Assembly (NCBI RefSeq): GCF_003581425.1
Contig: NZ_QXTG01000002.1
Span: 124,001 to 188,000, forward strand
DNA from: Amnibacterium setariae
GTDB taxonomy: Bacteria > Actinomycetota > Actinomycetes > Actinomycetales > Microbacteriaceae
Length of the DNA stretch: 64,000 bases
Direction: 5' to 3'
The notes under the pieces are model-generated. The model was not told the DNA's origin. It did not search any database and saw nothing but the letters and a program-made list of their open reading frames with translations. The translations under genes were made by a program, and so were the position numbers. Numbering within the stretch: position 1 is the stretch's first letter; every line of letters begins with the position of its first letter. Positions 44,297 to 52,571 of this stretch are shown one piece after another.

Positions 44297-44986
44297 ATGC
44301 TCTACTGGGTCCTCAAGGTGCTGTTCCTGGGCCCGTATCTGCGCTCCACGTTCCGGCCCTGGGTCTCCGGCATGGAGAACCTGCCCGCCACGGGCCCGGT
44401 CATCCTCGCCTCGAACCACGTCTCGGTCGTCGACTCGCTGTTCCTGCCGCTGATGCTGAAGCGCCGGGTGACGTTCCTCGCGAAGAGCGACTACTTCACG
44501 GGCAAGGGCCTCAAGGGCTTCGTGCTCCGCACCTTCATGAACGGCATCGGCCAGCTGTCGATCGACCGGTCCGGCGGCAAGGCCAGCGAGGCGTCGCTCG
44601 ACACCGGCGTGCAGGTGCTGCGGAGCGGCGGCGTGCTCGGGATCTACCCCGAGGGCACCCGCAGCCCCACCGGCAAGCTCTACCGCGGACGGACCGGCGT
44701 CGCCCGCATGGTCCTGGAGGCGAAGGCCGCCGTGGTGCCCGTCGCGATGTTCGACACGGACAAGGCGATGCCGATCGGCACGGTCATCCCGAAGGTGCGG
44801 CGCGTCGGCATCGTCATCGGGGAGCCGCTCGACTTCTCCCGCTTCGAGGGGATGGAGGGCGACCGCTTCGTCCTCCGGTCGATCACCGACGAGATCATGG
44901 TCGAGATCGCGAAGCTCTCCGGCCAGGAGTACGTGGACGTCTACGCGAGCACCCTCCGGCAGGCCGCTGCCGCGAAGGCCGCGTGA
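44297..44986 (+). CDS. plsC: 1-acyl-sn-glycerol-3-phosphate acyltransferase
   Basis: A 229-residue membrane-associated acyltransferase making phosphatidic acid. The catalytic HX4D is in SNHVSVVDSLF, the glycerol phosphate motif is GIYPEGTRSPTG, and a hydrophobic N-terminus (MLYWVLKVLFLGPYLR) anchors it. It corresponds in position to Rv2182c near aroG and pknL in Mycobacterium tuberculosis. Its stop overlaps the GTG of aroG. Confidence 0.9.
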   Translation: MLYWVLKVLFLGPYLRSTFRPWVSGMENLPATGPVILASNHVSVVDSLFLPLMLKRRVTFLAKSDYFTGKGLKGFVLRTFMNGIGQLSIDRSGGKASEASLDTGVQVLRSGGVLGIYPEGTRSPTGKLYRGRTGVARMVLEAKAAVVPVAMFDTDKAMPIGTVIPKVRRVGIVIGEPLDFSRFEGMEGDRFVLRSITDEIMVEIAKLSGQEYVDVYASTLRQAAAAKAA

Positions 44987-46383
44987 GCCCGAGGAAGTCG
45001 ATGCTGCAACCGCTCACCGAGCCCGTCGTCCCCGCGCGCCCCGAGGTGCTGGCCGGGCTCGACCACTGGCGCACGCTCGAGGTCCGGCAGCAGCCGGAGT
45101 GGTCCGACACCGCCGCGGCCGAGGCCGCCGTCGCCGAGCTGCGCTCCATGCCGCCGCTCGTCTTCGCGGGCGAGATCGACCAGCTGCGCACCCGCCTCGC
45201 GACCGCCGCCGCCGGCCGCGCCTTCGTGCTGCAGGGCGGCGACTGCGCCGAGACGTTCGAGGGCGCGACCGCCGACCGGATCCGCGCACGGGTGCGCACG
45301 ATCCTGCAGATGGCCGTCGTGCTCACGTACGGCGCGTCCATGCCCGTCGTGAAGATGGGGCGGATGGCGGGGCAGTTCGCCAAGCCCCGCTCGAGCGACA
45401 GCGAGACGCGTGACGGCACGACGCTGCCCGCCTACCGCGGCGACGTCGTTAACGGGTACGACTTCACGCCGGAGTCGCGGCGGCACGACCCCGCCCGGAT
45501 GGTGCGCGGCTACCACACGGCCGTCTCGACGCTGAACCTCGTCCGCGCGTTCACGCAGGGCGGGTTCGCGGACCTCCGCGAGGTGCACAGCTGGAACCGC
45601 GGCTTCGCGGCGAACCCCGCGAACCAGCGCTACGAGGGCCTCGCGAAGGAGATCGACCGCGCGGTGAAGTTCATGGAGGCGGCGGGCGCCGACTTCGAGG
45701 AGCTGAAGCGGGTCGAGTTCTACACCGCGCACGAGGCGCTGCTGATGGAGTACGAGCGCGCCCTGACGCGGATCGACTCCCGGAACGGCACCCCGGTCGA
45801 CACCTCCGCCCACTTCGTTTGGGTGGGGGAGCGGACCCGGCAGCTGGACGGCGCGCACCTCGACTTCGTGTCGCGGATCCGCAACCCGATCGGCGTGAAG
45901 GTCGGCCCGACGATGACCGGCGACGAGCTCGAGCGGCTCATCGACCTCGTCGACCCCGACCGGGAGCCCGGACGCCTCACCCTGATCACGCGGATGGGCG
46001 CCGGCCGCATCCGCGACGCCCTCCCGCCCCTGCTCGAGGCCGTCAAGGAGTTCGGCGCGACGCCGCTGTGGATCACCGACCCGATGCACGGCAACGGCAT
46101 CACGACGCCGACCGGCTACAAGACCCGCCGGTTCGACGACGTGGTCGACGAGGTGCTCGGCTTCTTCGCCGCGCACCGCGAGGTCGGCACGCACCCGGGC
46201 GGCCTGCACGTCGAGCTGACCGGCGACGACGTCACCGAGTGCCTCGGCGGGTCGGAGCACATCGACGAGGCGACGCTCGCGACGCGCTACGAGTCGCTGT
46301 GCGACCCGCGGCTGAACCACATGCAGTCGCTCGAGCTCGCGTTCCTCGTCGCCGAGGAGCTCGGGGCGCACGCCCGCTCCTAG
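44983..46383 (+). CDS. aroG: class II 3-deoxy-D-arabino-heptulosonate 7-phosphate synthase
   Basis: A 466-residue class II DAHP synthase catalysing the first step of aromatic amino acid synthesis from erythrose 4-phosphate and phosphoenolpyruvate. Diagnostic segments are FVLQGGDCAETF (metal Cys), NPANQRYEGLA, RIRNPIGVKVGPTM, LWITDPMHGNG and GGLHVELTGDDVTECLGGS, with the C-terminal DPRLNHMQSLELAFL. GTG at 44983 overlaps the plsC stop, while ATG at 45001 has GAGGAAG just upstream and is an equally good start. It is syntenic with Rv2178c. It ends at palindromic repeat copy 4. Confidence 0.93.
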   Translation: MSPRKSMLQPLTEPVVPARPEVLAGLDHWRTLEVRQQPEWSDTAAAEAAVAELRSMPPLVFAGEIDQLRTRLATAAAGRAFVLQGGDCAETFEGATADRIRARVRTILQMAVVLTYGASMPVVKMGRMAGQFAKPRSSDSETRDGTTLPAYRGDVVNGYDFTPESRRHDPARMVRGYHTAVSTLNLVRAFTQGGFADLREVHSWNRGFAANPANQRYEGLAKEIDRAVKFMEAAGADFEELKRVEFYTAHEALLMEYERALTRIDSRNGTPVDTSAHFVWVGERTRQLDGAHLDFVSRIRNPIGVKVGPTMTGDELERLIDLVDPDREPGRLTLITRMGAGRIRDALPPLLEAVKEFGATPLWITDPMHGNGITTPTGYKTRRFDDVVDEVLGFFAAHREVGTHPGGLHVELTGDDVTECLGGSEHIDEATLATRYESLCDPRLNHMQSLELAFLVAEELGAHARS

Positions 46384-46396
46384 CGCCCTCCACCCC

Positions 46397-46451
46397 TTCC
46401 GTTCTGAAGGAGTTCTCGGCGCTCGCGCGCGAGAACTCCTTCAGAACGGAA
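46397..46451. repeat. convergent-gap palindromic repeat, copy 4
   Basis: Perfect 22-bp inverted repeat: left arm 46397-46418, right arm 46430-46451, beginning TTCCGTTCTGAAGGAGTTCT. The centre is 11 nt. It is the longest copy in the window. It lies between the convergent aroG and protein kinase genes, 13 nt from each stop codon. Confidence 0.92.
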
Positions 46452-46464
46452 CGAGCAGGGCGAG

Positions 46465-48051
46465 TCAGCCGGCGGGCGGGGTCGTCGAGCCGGTGGGCGT
46501 CGGCGCCTCCGCGGCGACCGCCGGTCCCTTCGACACGACGAGGCGGACCGGGGTCCGCGCGTCGAGCTCGGTACCGGGGGCGACCGTGGAGCCGTCCTCG
46601 TCGATCAGCCGGACCGCCGTGCCCGCGGGCCGGCTCGACGTCTTCTCGACCGTGCCGGCGAGCAGCAGCCGCGCCTTCGACACCGCCGCGGCGGCCTCGG
46701 CGGCCGTGCTGCCCTTGACCGTCGGCGCGGTCGCGGGCTGCTCGCCCTTCGACAGGACGAGCGAGACGGTCGAGCCGGGCGGGAGCCGCGTGCCGGTGCC
46801 CGGCCGCGTCGCGGTGACGAGGCCCGCGTCGGTCGCGCTCCAGACCTCGCGGGTCGCGCCCTTCCGGAAGCCCTGCTGGGACAGCGCCGCGGAGGCGCGG
46901 TCCTCGCTCATGCCCGACAGCGCGGGCAGCGCCGAGGTCGAGCCCGGCCCGCCGCCGTAGTACCAGCCGGTGCCGGCGGACACCGCCCCGGCGACGAGCA
47001 CGGCCGCGAACGCCCACGCGCCGCGGCGGTGCGCACGCGAGGTGGCGGCGCGGAGGCGGTCCACGACGTCGGTCGGCTGCGCCCGGCGCGCGGTGGCGGC
47101 CGGTGCGGCGGGCGCGAGGTCCGCGGTCGCGAGCACGCGGGTCGCGGCCGCGGGCGGGATCACGGCGGTGCGCTGCGTCGACGGCCGGCGACGCTCGTCC
47201 GCGCCCTCCGCCATCAGGTGCTGCGTCTCGAAGAGCTGGTCGAGCATCGCGCGCGCGTCGCGCGGGCGGTCCTCCGGGTCGCGGGCCGTCGCCCACAGGG
47301 TCAGGTCGTCGAGCAGCGCGGGGACGCCCGGGTTCTTCAGCGACGGCGCCGGCACGGAGTCGTTCGCGTGCTGGTACGCGATCTGCACCGGCTGCTCGCC
47401 CTTGAACGGCTGCTCGCCGGTGAGCATCTCGTACATCATGATGCCGACCGCGTAGACGTCGCTCCGGGTGTCCGCGATGCCCCGGGTGACGAGCTCGGGG
47501 GAGAGGTAGGCGATCGTCCCGAGCAGCGCCTGCCCGCTCGCCGTGTGGCTGGTGGCGGCTCGCGCCAGGCCGAAGTCGCCGATCTTGATGCGGCCGTCGT
47601 CGGCCAGCAGCACGTTCTCGGGCTTCAGGTCGCGGTGGATGATGCCGGCCTTGTGCGCGGCGACGAGCCCGGCCAGCACCGCCTCGAGGATGTCCATCGT
47701 CTGCTCGGGCGTGAGGCGCCCGTACTCGCCGAGGAGGTCGCGCAGGGTGATGCCCTGCAGGTACTCCATGACGAGGTAGGCCGTGCCGAGGTCCTGCCCC
47801 TGGTCGAAGACGTTGACCACGTTCGGGTGCGCGAGCCGGGCGGCGCTGCGCGCCTCCTGGATGAACCGGTCGCGGAAGGCGGCGTCGTCGGCGAGGTGGG
47901 CGTGCATCACCTTCACGGCGACGCGGCGCTCGAGCCGCAGGTCGGTGGCGAGGTAGACCGTCGCCATGCCGCCGCGGGCGATGCGAGCGCGGATCTGGTA
48001 GCGGCCGTCGAGCAGCCGGCCCACCATGGGGTCGGGAGGCGCGGCGGTCAC
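46465..48051 (-). CDS. pknL: Ser/Thr protein kinase with PASTA domains (PknL-like)
   Basis: A 528-residue membrane kinase. The cytoplasmic Hanks-type domain (residues 15-280) has catalytic Lys47 (RRVAVK), HRDLKPEN near 138, and DFGLA near 158. A transmembrane helix lies at about 345-367 (WAFAAVLVAGAVSAGTGWYYGG). Outside are two PASTA-like repeats (ALPALSGMSEDRASAALSQQGF; APTVKGSTAAEAAAAVSKARL) and a Pro/Thr tail. Neighbouring genes aroG, an Rv2175c homologue and a polyprenyl synthase gene match the pknL locus of mycobacteria. GTG at 48051 follows a TACACT box by 7 nt. It probably senses the cell wall and phosphorylates the adjacent regulator. Confidence 0.9.
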   Translation of the reverse strand: MTAAPPDPMVGRLLDGRYQIRARIARGGMATVYLATDLRLERRVAVKVMHAHLADDAAFRDRFIQEARSAARLAHPNVVNVFDQGQDLGTAYLVMEYLQGITLRDLLGEYGRLTPEQTMDILEAVLAGLVAAHKAGIIHRDLKPENVLLADDGRIKIGDFGLARAATSHTASGQALLGTIAYLSPELVTRGIADTRSDVYAVGIMMYEMLTGEQPFKGEQPVQIAYQHANDSVPAPSLKNPGVPALLDDLTLWATARDPEDRPRDARAMLDQLFETQHLMAEGADERRRPSTQRTAVIPPAAATRVLATADLAPAAPAATARRAQPTDVVDRLRAATSRAHRRGAWAFAAVLVAGAVSAGTGWYYGGGPGSTSALPALSGMSEDRASAALSQQGFRKGATREVWSATDAGLVTATRPGTGTRLPPGSTVSLVLSKGEQPATAPTVKGSTAAEAAAAVSKARLLLAGTVEKTSSRPAGTAVRLIDEDGSTVAPGTELDARTPVRLVVSKGPAVAAEAPTPTGSTTPPAG

Positions 48052-48058
48052 GTCCCGC

Positions 48059-48064
48059 AGTGTA
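48059..48064 (-). promoter_or_regulatory. -10 box (TACACT) of pknL, leaderless
   Basis: TACACT on the minus strand, 7 nt before the GTG. Confidence 0.6.
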
Positions 48065-48124
48065 GGGAGCGGTCGTGCCGGAGCCCGGGCACCGGGTCGG
48101 TGCGCCGGGCTTCCCGCTCCGCGA

Positions 48125-49093
48125 TCAGCGGCCGGCGCGCTCCAGGTCGTGCAGCCAGCCGCGCGCGGCGCGCTCCCACTTGCCGTAGGCGGCGGGCGAG
48201 GCGTTCCGCTGGACGGCGTGCGCGGCCTCCCCGACGCTCATGAACTCCCAGCCGCCGACGTCGAGCAGACCGGTCGCGGGCGCGACGACGCCGCTGCCGG
48301 CGCCGCCGTAGAACGCGACCGCCGCGAGGCGCGGGTCGAGCAGCGCGACGTCGTCGCCCCAGCCGCGGCTGGGCCGCTGCTGGAACAGGCCGACCGCGTC
48401 GTCCTCGCCGAACGGCAGGTTGTGCAGCGACGAGTCCTGCATGGCCGCGCACAGCGCGACGACGACGCCGTCGGACGGCAGGCCGAGGTCGCGGCCGACC
48501 TCGATGATCGTGTGCGCGTTGTCGCGCATCTCCCCGGTCAGCGCGATGGCGCCGGACCCGGTCTTGCGGAGGTTCGGCACGGGGATCACGAGCTGCTGAC
48601 CCGGCCGCACCGTGCTGCCGCGGGAGAGGCCGTTGGCGAGCAGGACCGCTGCGGTCGCGACGCCGTGGCGCTGGGCGATCGAGGAGACGGTCTCGTCCTC
48701 CGAGACCCGGTGGCGGTGGAGCTCGTCGGCGACGGTCGTCGTCGCGGGCCGGACGGCCGGCGGCTTCACGAGCAGGGTCTGGCCGGCGCGCAGCTGCGTC
48801 CGCCAGCCGAGGCCGTTGAGCGCGAGCAGGCTCGCGGTGGAGACGCCGTGGCGCGCGGCGATGTCGAAGACGGTCTCGCCGTCGCCGACCTCCACCTCGA
48901 TCGCGCCCTCACGGGCGCGGCGCATCGGCTCGTCGTCCGGCACCGGGCGCGCCCAGCGCGCCTCCCGCTCCCCGTCGAGCGCCGGCGAGACGGTGCGCGC
49001 GAGCGAGCCCATGAGCCGCCCGGCCATCCCGCGCCGCGTGCGTCGCGTCCCGTCGGCTTGCGCCGGTCCCCAATCCGACAGCGTCGAACCCAT
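48125..49093 (-). CDS. LysM-domain protein with C-terminal lytic-type domain
   Basis: A 322-residue protein with two LysM peptidoglycan-binding repeats (IEVEVGDGETVFDIAARHGVSTASLLALNGLGWRTQLRAGQTLLV, about residues 65-110; HRVSEDETVSSIAQRHGVATAAVLLANGLSRGSTVRPGQQLVI, about 125-170). The C-terminal region (NAHTIIEVGRDLGLPSDGVVVALCAAMQDSSLHNLPFGEDDAVGLFQQRPSRGWG) matches the peptidase/transglycosylase-like domain of actinobacterial hydrolases. No clear signal peptide is visible from ATG 49093, so export is uncertain. It sits between pknL and the Rv2175c homologue. Its 5' leader contains a CACGCCC/GGGCGTG hairpin before the start. Confidence 0.75.
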   Translation of the reverse strand: MGSTLSDWGPAQADGTRRTRRGMAGRLMGSLARTVSPALDGEREARWARPVPDDEPMRRAREGAIEVEVGDGETVFDIAARHGVSTASLLALNGLGWRTQLRAGQTLLVKPPAVRPATTTVADELHRHRVSEDETVSSIAQRHGVATAAVLLANGLSRGSTVRPGQQLVIPVPNLRKTGSGAIALTGEMRDNAHTIIEVGRDLGLPSDGVVVALCAAMQDSSLHNLPFGEDDAVGLFQQRPSRGWGDDVALLDPRLAAVAFYGGAGSGVVAPATGLLDVGGWEFMSVGEAAHAVQRNASPAAYGKWERAARGWLHDLERAGR

Positions 49094-49229
49094 GACGAAA
49101 TCCGTTCCACGCCCTTCCCCCGAGGGGCGTGACTGCAGGCTTTCGCAGGCGGGGGGCCGAGTCAACGGACGCGGCCGTCCTCGGCCGCTCCCGTCGTGCC
49201 CCCAGTTCGAGCCCTGGCATCCTGGTGTC

Positions 49230-49571
49230 GTGAGCGGCACGGAAGAGCGCACCTGGTTGACGGTCCCCGATCTCGCGGAGCGGCTCGATCTGACGCCGAG
49301 CCGGGTGCGGCGGCTGATCGAGGACCGGCACCTGCTGGCGACCCGTCGCGACGGCGTGCTGGTGGTTCCGGAGGTGTTCCTCACCGACGAGGGGCCGCTG
49401 CCCGAGCTGCGCGGGACGGTGATCCTGCTCGCCGACAACGGCTTCGACGACGAGCAGGCGGTGCGCTGGCTGCTCGAGGAGGAGGAGAGCCTCGGCGCCG
49501 CCCCCGTCGACGCGCTCCGCTCCGGCCGCAAGGCCGAGGTGCGCCGCGTGGCGCAGGCGCTCGCCTTCTAG
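49230..49571 (+). CDS. Rv2175c-like winged-helix DNA-binding protein
   Basis: A 113-residue protein with an excisionase-like HTH (LTVPDLAERLDLTPSRVRRLIEDRHLLATRRDGVLVVPEVFL) and a C-terminal extension (GTVILLADNGFDDEQAVRWLLEEEESLG). It matches Rv2175c of Mycobacterium tuberculosis, a DNA-binding substrate of PknL, and its gene is near the pknL-like gene here too. GTG at 49230 has a CATCCT sequence 6 nt upstream, so the mRNA may be leaderless. The phosphorylated N-terminal threonine of Rv2175c may correspond to Thr4 or Thr8 here. Confidence 0.85.
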   Translation: MSGTEERTWLTVPDLAERLDLTPSRVRRLIEDRHLLATRRDGVLVVPEVFLTDEGPLPELRGTVILLADNGFDDEQAVRWLLEEEESLGAAPVDALRSGRKAEVRRVAQALAF

Positions 49572-49620
49572 CCCTCCCGGGCGAGGCCGGCGCCGCCGCC
49601 TCCTTCTTCTGCCTGCGTTC

Positions 49621-49658
49621 CGGACGAGTGCATGCGCTGCCGCGCACGCACTCGTCCG
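49621..49658. terminator. 17-bp hairpin after the Rv2175c-like gene
   Basis: CGGACGAGTGCATGCGC (49621-49637) and GCGCACGCACTCGTCCG (49642-49658) pair with one mismatch around a 4-nt loop, 50 nt after the stop codon. Confidence 0.65.
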
Positions 49659-49783
49659 TCCGTCACGCATTCGCGCCGCAGTCTCGTCCGCTTCCCTCAG
49701 CGCTCGTTCTGGGGGTCCCGCCGCGCCGTCCGAACCCCCGATCTGGGGCCCGCAGGCATCTCGGCCGAACCATTTCCTGCTCC

Positions 49784-49789
49784 TAGCGT
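49784..49789 (+). promoter_or_regulatory. -10 box (TAGCGT) of the large secreted protein gene
   Basis: TAGCGT about 51 nt before the ATG. The leader contains a small hairpin (GGGCCCTG/CAGGGC) and a GTGAGG ribosome binding site. Confidence 0.45.
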
Positions 49790-49840
49790 GAACCGGGCCC
49801 TGACCAGGGCGCCGTTTCCGCGACCAGTGAGGCCCCGTAG

Positions 49841-52435
49841 ATGCAGACCGCTCGACCGACGACCCGAAGTCTCCAACGAGGGCTGGGCGTCACCGCCGCA
49901 GTCGCAGTGACCGCGGGGTGCGTGCTCGCCGGCCCCGGCGCCGCCTTCGCGGCCGGCGGCGACCTGACCCTGACGGACGTCCAGTCGGACTTCACCGCAG
50001 GAGCCGGATCCGTGGTCCTCGGCGCCGACGTCGACGACGCGACCAGCAGGTCGACGACCCTCGAGCTGTACCCCAACCACGGCCCGACGGCCACCACCGT
50101 CCTCGACCTCGCCGGGCACACCCTCGGTGTCGCTGCGCTGCAGCTGACCACGTTCGACAACGGGTCGCCGCAGGGCGCCAACCTCAAGGTGGTCGACAGC
50201 GTCGGCGGGGGAGTGCTCCGCGTCACGCAGACCAGCACGACGCGGCCCGCCATCGAGGTCGACGCTCCGAGCACGTTCGCGGTCCTCAGCGGCTCGGTCG
50301 TCGCGACGGGTGCGCCCGGCAGCACGGCGGCGGTCGTCGGGGGCGGCCCGGTCGCCGATCCTCTTCAGCACTCGGGGCTCATCTCGACCAACGGGAGCGG
50401 TCGGCTCACCGTGACCGGGAACGGGTCCGGGGCTGCGATCGGCTCGGGCGACGGCGCGGGCGCGGGAGGCATCTCGTTCGGTGGCAGCTCCCGGGTGACC
50501 GCCACCAACACCGGCACGGGAGCCGCGATCGGCGACGGCAACGGCGCCGCCTCCTCGACGATCACCATCGCGAATCAGGCTCAGGTGACGGCCACGCAGA
50601 ACGGGACCGGCGCGACCGGCGCGGCGCTCGGCGGCGGCGCATCGCCCACGGGCCAGACGGCCGGCACCATCACGATCGGCGACGACGCCTCCGTCACCGC
50701 CGTGTCGAGGGGTGCGGGCGCGGCGCTCGGCGGGGGCTACCACGGCGACGGCGGCACCATCTCCGTCACCGGGTACGCGCACGTCACCGCGACGGGTGCA
50801 CAGGCCGCCATCGGCGACGGCGAGCACGCGACGGGCGGCGGCAGCAGCATGACCTTCTCCGGCCAGGGCGTGGTGGTCGACGCGCACGGTGGCACGTCGT
50901 CCGCCGGCGGTGCCGGCGTCGGCGGCGGGTCGACCGCCTACGGCAACGACTCGCTCAGCATCGGCAACGGCGCGACCGTCACGGCGCGCAGCGACAACGG
51001 CCCCGGCATCGGCGGCATCGGCAACTCCGTGTCGATGTCCCTCAATGTCGACAACGCCTCGCTGGCCGCCTCGGGCAGCGGGTCGTCCGCAGCCGCCATC
51101 GGCGCCGGCAGCGCCGCGTCCGTCGGCTCCAACGTGGCCTTCGGATCCGGCGCCGCTGTGACGGTCGCGAACACCTCCGGCACCGTGATCGGGGGCGCCA
51201 CGCAGGCGCGATTCGGTTCACTGAGCAACAGCGGCTCGCTGACGCTCCCGGCCGGCCAGTCGCTGGTCGTCCCGGTCAACGCGACGGCGTCGAACGACGG
51301 CGCGATCGCGAACTCCGGCTCGATCGTCGCCACCGGGACGCTCAGCAACTCGGGCTCCATCGTCAACGTCACGGGCGGAACGGTCTCGGGCTCGGTGTCC
51401 GGCAACGACTACCGGATCGTGTACGACGCACAGACGGGCACCGGCTCCACGACGCAGTACGTGTACGCCCCGAGCGTCACGAAGGCACAGCTCAGCGTCC
51501 CGAGCGCGAACCCGCCGTCGACCGGTCGGTTCACCGGCTGGAACACGCAGACCGACGGATCGGGGGCGACGCTCAGCTCCACCTCGTCGCTCGTCGACCT
51601 CGCGGGCTCGAGCGACGGAGCCCAGGTCACCCTGCGGCTGTACGCGCTGTACCAGCTGAACCCGGTCCTGCCGGGCAGCGGAGCGCTGCCCCAGGCCGTC
51701 GTCGGCAAGCCCTACTCGGTCTCGGTCGCCGCGACCGCGGGGACGGCGCCGATCGGCTACGACATGACCGGGGTGCCGGCAGGCCTGACCTTCGCGAACG
51801 GTGCGATCTCGGGGACCCCCACCACCGCCGGTTCCTTCACGCTCCACCTCGGGGCCTCGAACGGCGCGGGTTCCGCCGAGGCCGTCTACACCATGGAGGT
51901 CGTGGCGACTCCGATCACGCTCGGCGTCCCCGGTTCCCGCTTCCTCGCCGGATCGACGGCGAAGCTGACCATCGGCGGCCTCCAGGCCAACGAGTCCTAC
52001 ACCGTCGTGATCGCCGGCAAGACGGTCGCGACCGGCAGGGCCGCCTCGAACGGCACCTTCACGAAGTCCGTCGTCGTGCCGAAGTCGGTGAGCGACGGCA
52101 AGCAGACCGTCCGGGTGAGCGGTGCTGCGCACGCCACCGCGGCGGGCGCCTCCATCCTCACGGCGGCCGTCGCGAAGAAGCTCGGCGTGAAGGTCTCGTC
52201 GAAGAAGGTCAAGGCGAAGAAGTCGGTCTCCTTCACCGTCTCGAAGCTCTACGCGGGTGAGTCGGTGCGGGTCGTGGTCAAGGGCAAGCAGTCCAAGACC
52301 GCGGTCGGCAAGGCCTCGTCCAAGGGCGTCTACGTCCTGAAGATGAAGTCCGGGCTGAAGAAGGGCAAGTACACGATCACCGTCACCGGCGGCGGCACCT
52401 CGCGGAAGGCCGTGGTCAAGCTGACCGTCAAGTAG
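49841..52435 (+). CDS. large secreted repeat protein with He_PIG and Ig-like domains
   Basis: An 864-residue exported protein. A signal peptide has a basic start (MQTARPTTRSLQRG), a hydrophobic core and a likely AFA cleavage site near residue 37. Residues 40-480 are rich in Gly, Ala, Ser and Thr with degenerate units of about 35 residues built around motifs such as VTATNTGTGAAIGDG, typical of beta-helical surface proteins. An InlB B-repeat-like segment follows (about 535-600: AQLSVPSANPPSTGRFTGWNTQTDGSG), then a He_PIG/cadherin-like domain from 607, and Lys-rich Ig-like domains from about 690 to the end. There is no LPXTG anchor. It is probably an adhesin or matrix protein. It interrupts the pknL-Rv2175c-polyprenyl synthase order. 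Confidence 0.75.
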   Translation: MQTARPTTRSLQRGLGVTAAVAVTAGCVLAGPGAAFAAGGDLTLTDVQSDFTAGAGSVVLGADVDDATSRSTTLELYPNHGPTATTVLDLAGHTLGVAALQLTTFDNGSPQGANLKVVDSVGGGVLRVTQTSTTRPAIEVDAPSTFAVLSGSVVATGAPGSTAAVVGGGPVADPLQHSGLISTNGSGRLTVTGNGSGAAIGSGDGAGAGGISFGGSSRVTATNTGTGAAIGDGNGAASSTITIANQAQVTATQNGTGATGAALGGGASPTGQTAGTITIGDDASVTAVSRGAGAALGGGYHGDGGTISVTGYAHVTATGAQAAIGDGEHATGGGSSMTFSGQGVVVDAHGGTSSAGGAGVGGGSTAYGNDSLSIGNGATVTARSDNGPGIGGIGNSVSMSLNVDNASLAASGSGSSAAAIGAGSAASVGSNVAFGSGAAVTVANTSGTVIGGATQARFGSLSNSGSLTLPAGQSLVVPVNATASNDGAIANSGSIVATGTLSNSGSIVNVTGGTVSGSVSGNDYRIVYDAQTGTGSTTQYVYAPSVTKAQLSVPSANPPSTGRFTGWNTQTDGSGATLSSTSSLVDLAGSSDGAQVTLRLYALYQLNPVLPGSGALPQAVVGKPYSVSVAATAGTAPIGYDMTGVPAGLTFANGAISGTPTTAGSFTLHLGASNGAGSAEAVYTMEVVATPITLGVPGSRFLAGSTAKLTIGGLQANESYTVVIAGKTVATGRAASNGTFTKSVVVPKSVSDGKQTVRVSGAAHATAAGASILTAAVAKKLGVKVSSKKVKAKKSVSFTVSKLYAGESVRVVVKGKQSKTAVGKASSKGVYVLKMKSGLKKGKYTITVTGGGTSRKAVVKLTVK

Positions 52436-52440
52436 CAGGC

Positions 52441-52511
52441 CGGCAGGCTGCGAGCACTTCGGCAGGCCACGGGGCGACCCGTGAGCCTGCCGAAGTGCTG
52501 TCGGCCTGCCG
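52441..52511. terminator. long hairpin between convergent genes
   Basis: Arms of 27 nt (52441-52467 and 52485-52511) pair at 24 positions; the inner 17 nt can extend the stem by CACGGG/CCCGTG. It begins 5 nt after the secreted protein stop and ends 60 nt before the polyprenyl synthase stop. It shares no sequence with the TTTTGAAGGAG family. Confidence 0.75.
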
Positions 52512-52571
52512 ACGCGCGCCGAGGCCCGGCGCGGAGGGCCGAGGGCCGGAGCGCGGGGGAGGGACTGGGCG

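Noticed and set aside
1765-46451. CRISPR repeats
   Set aside because: The palindromic repeats are single and dispersed, not arrayed with spacers, and no cas gene is present.
49094-49200. c-di-AMP (ydaO-type) riboswitch before the LysM gene
   Set aside because: Such genes are often riboswitch-controlled in actinobacteria, but the leader is too short and I could not find the conserved cores. Only simple hairpins are visible.
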